Assembly (NCBI GenBank): GCA_019750295.1
Contig: JAIEOS010000117.1
Coordinates: 1-64,000 of the forward strand
DNA length: 64,000 bases
Reading direction: 5' to 3'
From: Bdellovibrionales bacterium
Lineage (GTDB): Bacteria; Bdellovibrionota; Bdellovibrionia; Bdellovibrionales; JAGQZY01
Made by a program: the position numbers and the translations under genes. The notes under the pieces are model-generated. The model ran no database searches. It was not told the origin of the DNA and saw only the letters and a program-made list of their open reading frames with translations. How positions within the stretch are numbered: the stretch's first letter is position 1; the number at the start of each line of letters is the position of its first letter. Below are positions 63,633 to 64,000 of this stretch, piece by piece.

Positions 63633-64000
63633 CTACTGGGGCACTACTTCTTCATCCGGAGCGAAGCCGCGACGGAGAGTGTTCTCAGTGACAACTTTGG
63701 GATCCATAAAATGTAAGAGGTAATCAGGGCCGCCGGTTTTACTTCCGCCGCCAGAGAGTTTAAATCCTCCGAAGGGATGTCTTTCCACGAGCGCTCCGGT
63801 GGACCCGCGGTTGATATATAAATTACCTACGTTAAATTCTCTTCGAACCATTTCGATGTTTCCGGGGCTTCGCGAGTAGATTGCGCCTGTGAGAGCGTAA
63901 TCGGTGTCGTTAGCCACAAAGAGAGCTTCTTCGAGGTTTTTGACTTTAATGATGGAAAGGACTGGACCAAAAATTTCTTCCTGAGCGATGCGGGCTTTGG
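63633..64000 (-). CDS. Delta-1-pyrroline-5-carboxylate dehydrogenase, C-terminal part (cut by window edge)
   Basis: The minus strand is open from the window edge to the stop at 63633. Visible segments are [54 protein letters not shown] and [11 protein letters not shown], the C-terminus of NAD-dependent P5C (glutamate-semialdehyde) dehydrogenase as in PutA or RocA, which completes proline breakdown to glutamate. The catalytic Cys and any fused proline dehydrogenase lie outside, so PutA and RocA cannot be told apart. Confidence 0.92.
   Translation of the reverse strand, partial: KARIAQEEIFGPVLSIIKVKNLEEALFVANDTDYALTGAIYSRSPGNIEMVRREFNVGNLYINRGSTGALVERHPFGGFKLSGGGSKTGGPDYLLHFMDPKVVTENTLRRGFAPDEEVVPQ

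Overview
The window is a gene-dense chromosomal stretch (about 62 protein-coding genes, one tRNA) from a Gram-negative bacterium, most likely a Bdellovibrio-like member of the Bdellovibrionota. This is inferred from the gene content: many lipoproteins and secreted proteins of unknown role, two CAP-domain lipoproteins, several wall-active enzymes, a SWIB protein with a histone-H1-like tail, and at the right end a 1774-residue tail-fibre-like secreted protein resembling the mosaic adhesive trimer fibres described in Bdellovibrio. No prophage, plasmid or CRISPR locus is seen.

Layout. 0-5.6 kb: 3' part-missing lysC, an LtaS-like sulfatase, a Gly/Asn-rich CAP lipoprotein, an orphan TonB-like gene coupled to a tiny lipoprotein. 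5.7-11.1 kb: a TraB/Tiki-like lipoprotein, purK-purE, two dihydrouridine synthases (one clearly DusC-like), a glutaredoxin and an EVE protein. 11.2-16.5 kb: outer-membrane barrel candidate, fumC overlapping a LOG-family gene and an unknown gene, a zinc-ribbon protein overlapping a TauE permease, a BolA protein. 16.5-26.5 kb: ettA broken by one extra G in a G6 run, the SWIB gene, map, ahcY, an HTTM-type membrane protein, orn, an Smr protein and an M1 aminopeptidase lipoprotein. 26.6-27.4 kb: tRNA-Asp followed by a small RAYT-type transposon. 27.4-44 kb: mixed enzymes (M3 and M24 peptidases, RNase HI with an apparent C-terminal hybrid-binding domain, glycosyltransferase, MAPEG, HflX, a lone receiver protein). 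44.4-50.5 kb: a run of secreted proteins with cell-wall or papain-like folds (SleB-like, two YiiX-like, extensin-like). 50.6-57 kb: acs, DDAH-like, MerC-like, Fis-type regulator, SixA. 57-64 kb: an unknown lipoprotein, the giant fibre gene, and the C-terminal part of a proline-catabolic P5C dehydrogenase.

The most unusual signal is non-coding. Four intergenic regions hold very long inverted repeats with perfect or nearly perfect arms of 35-56 bp. Two of them (52.8 kb and 56.2 kb) have completely different AT-rich arms but enclose the same 73-bp GC-rich core (two mismatches) in opposite orientation. A third (18.9 kb) has the same architecture with a different, perhaps distantly related core. 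The fourth (20.0 kb) is a perfect 48-bp-arm palindrome with a 3-nt loop. Conserved core with locus-specific arms is the reverse of a normal MITE or insertion sequence and I know of no named element with this design.
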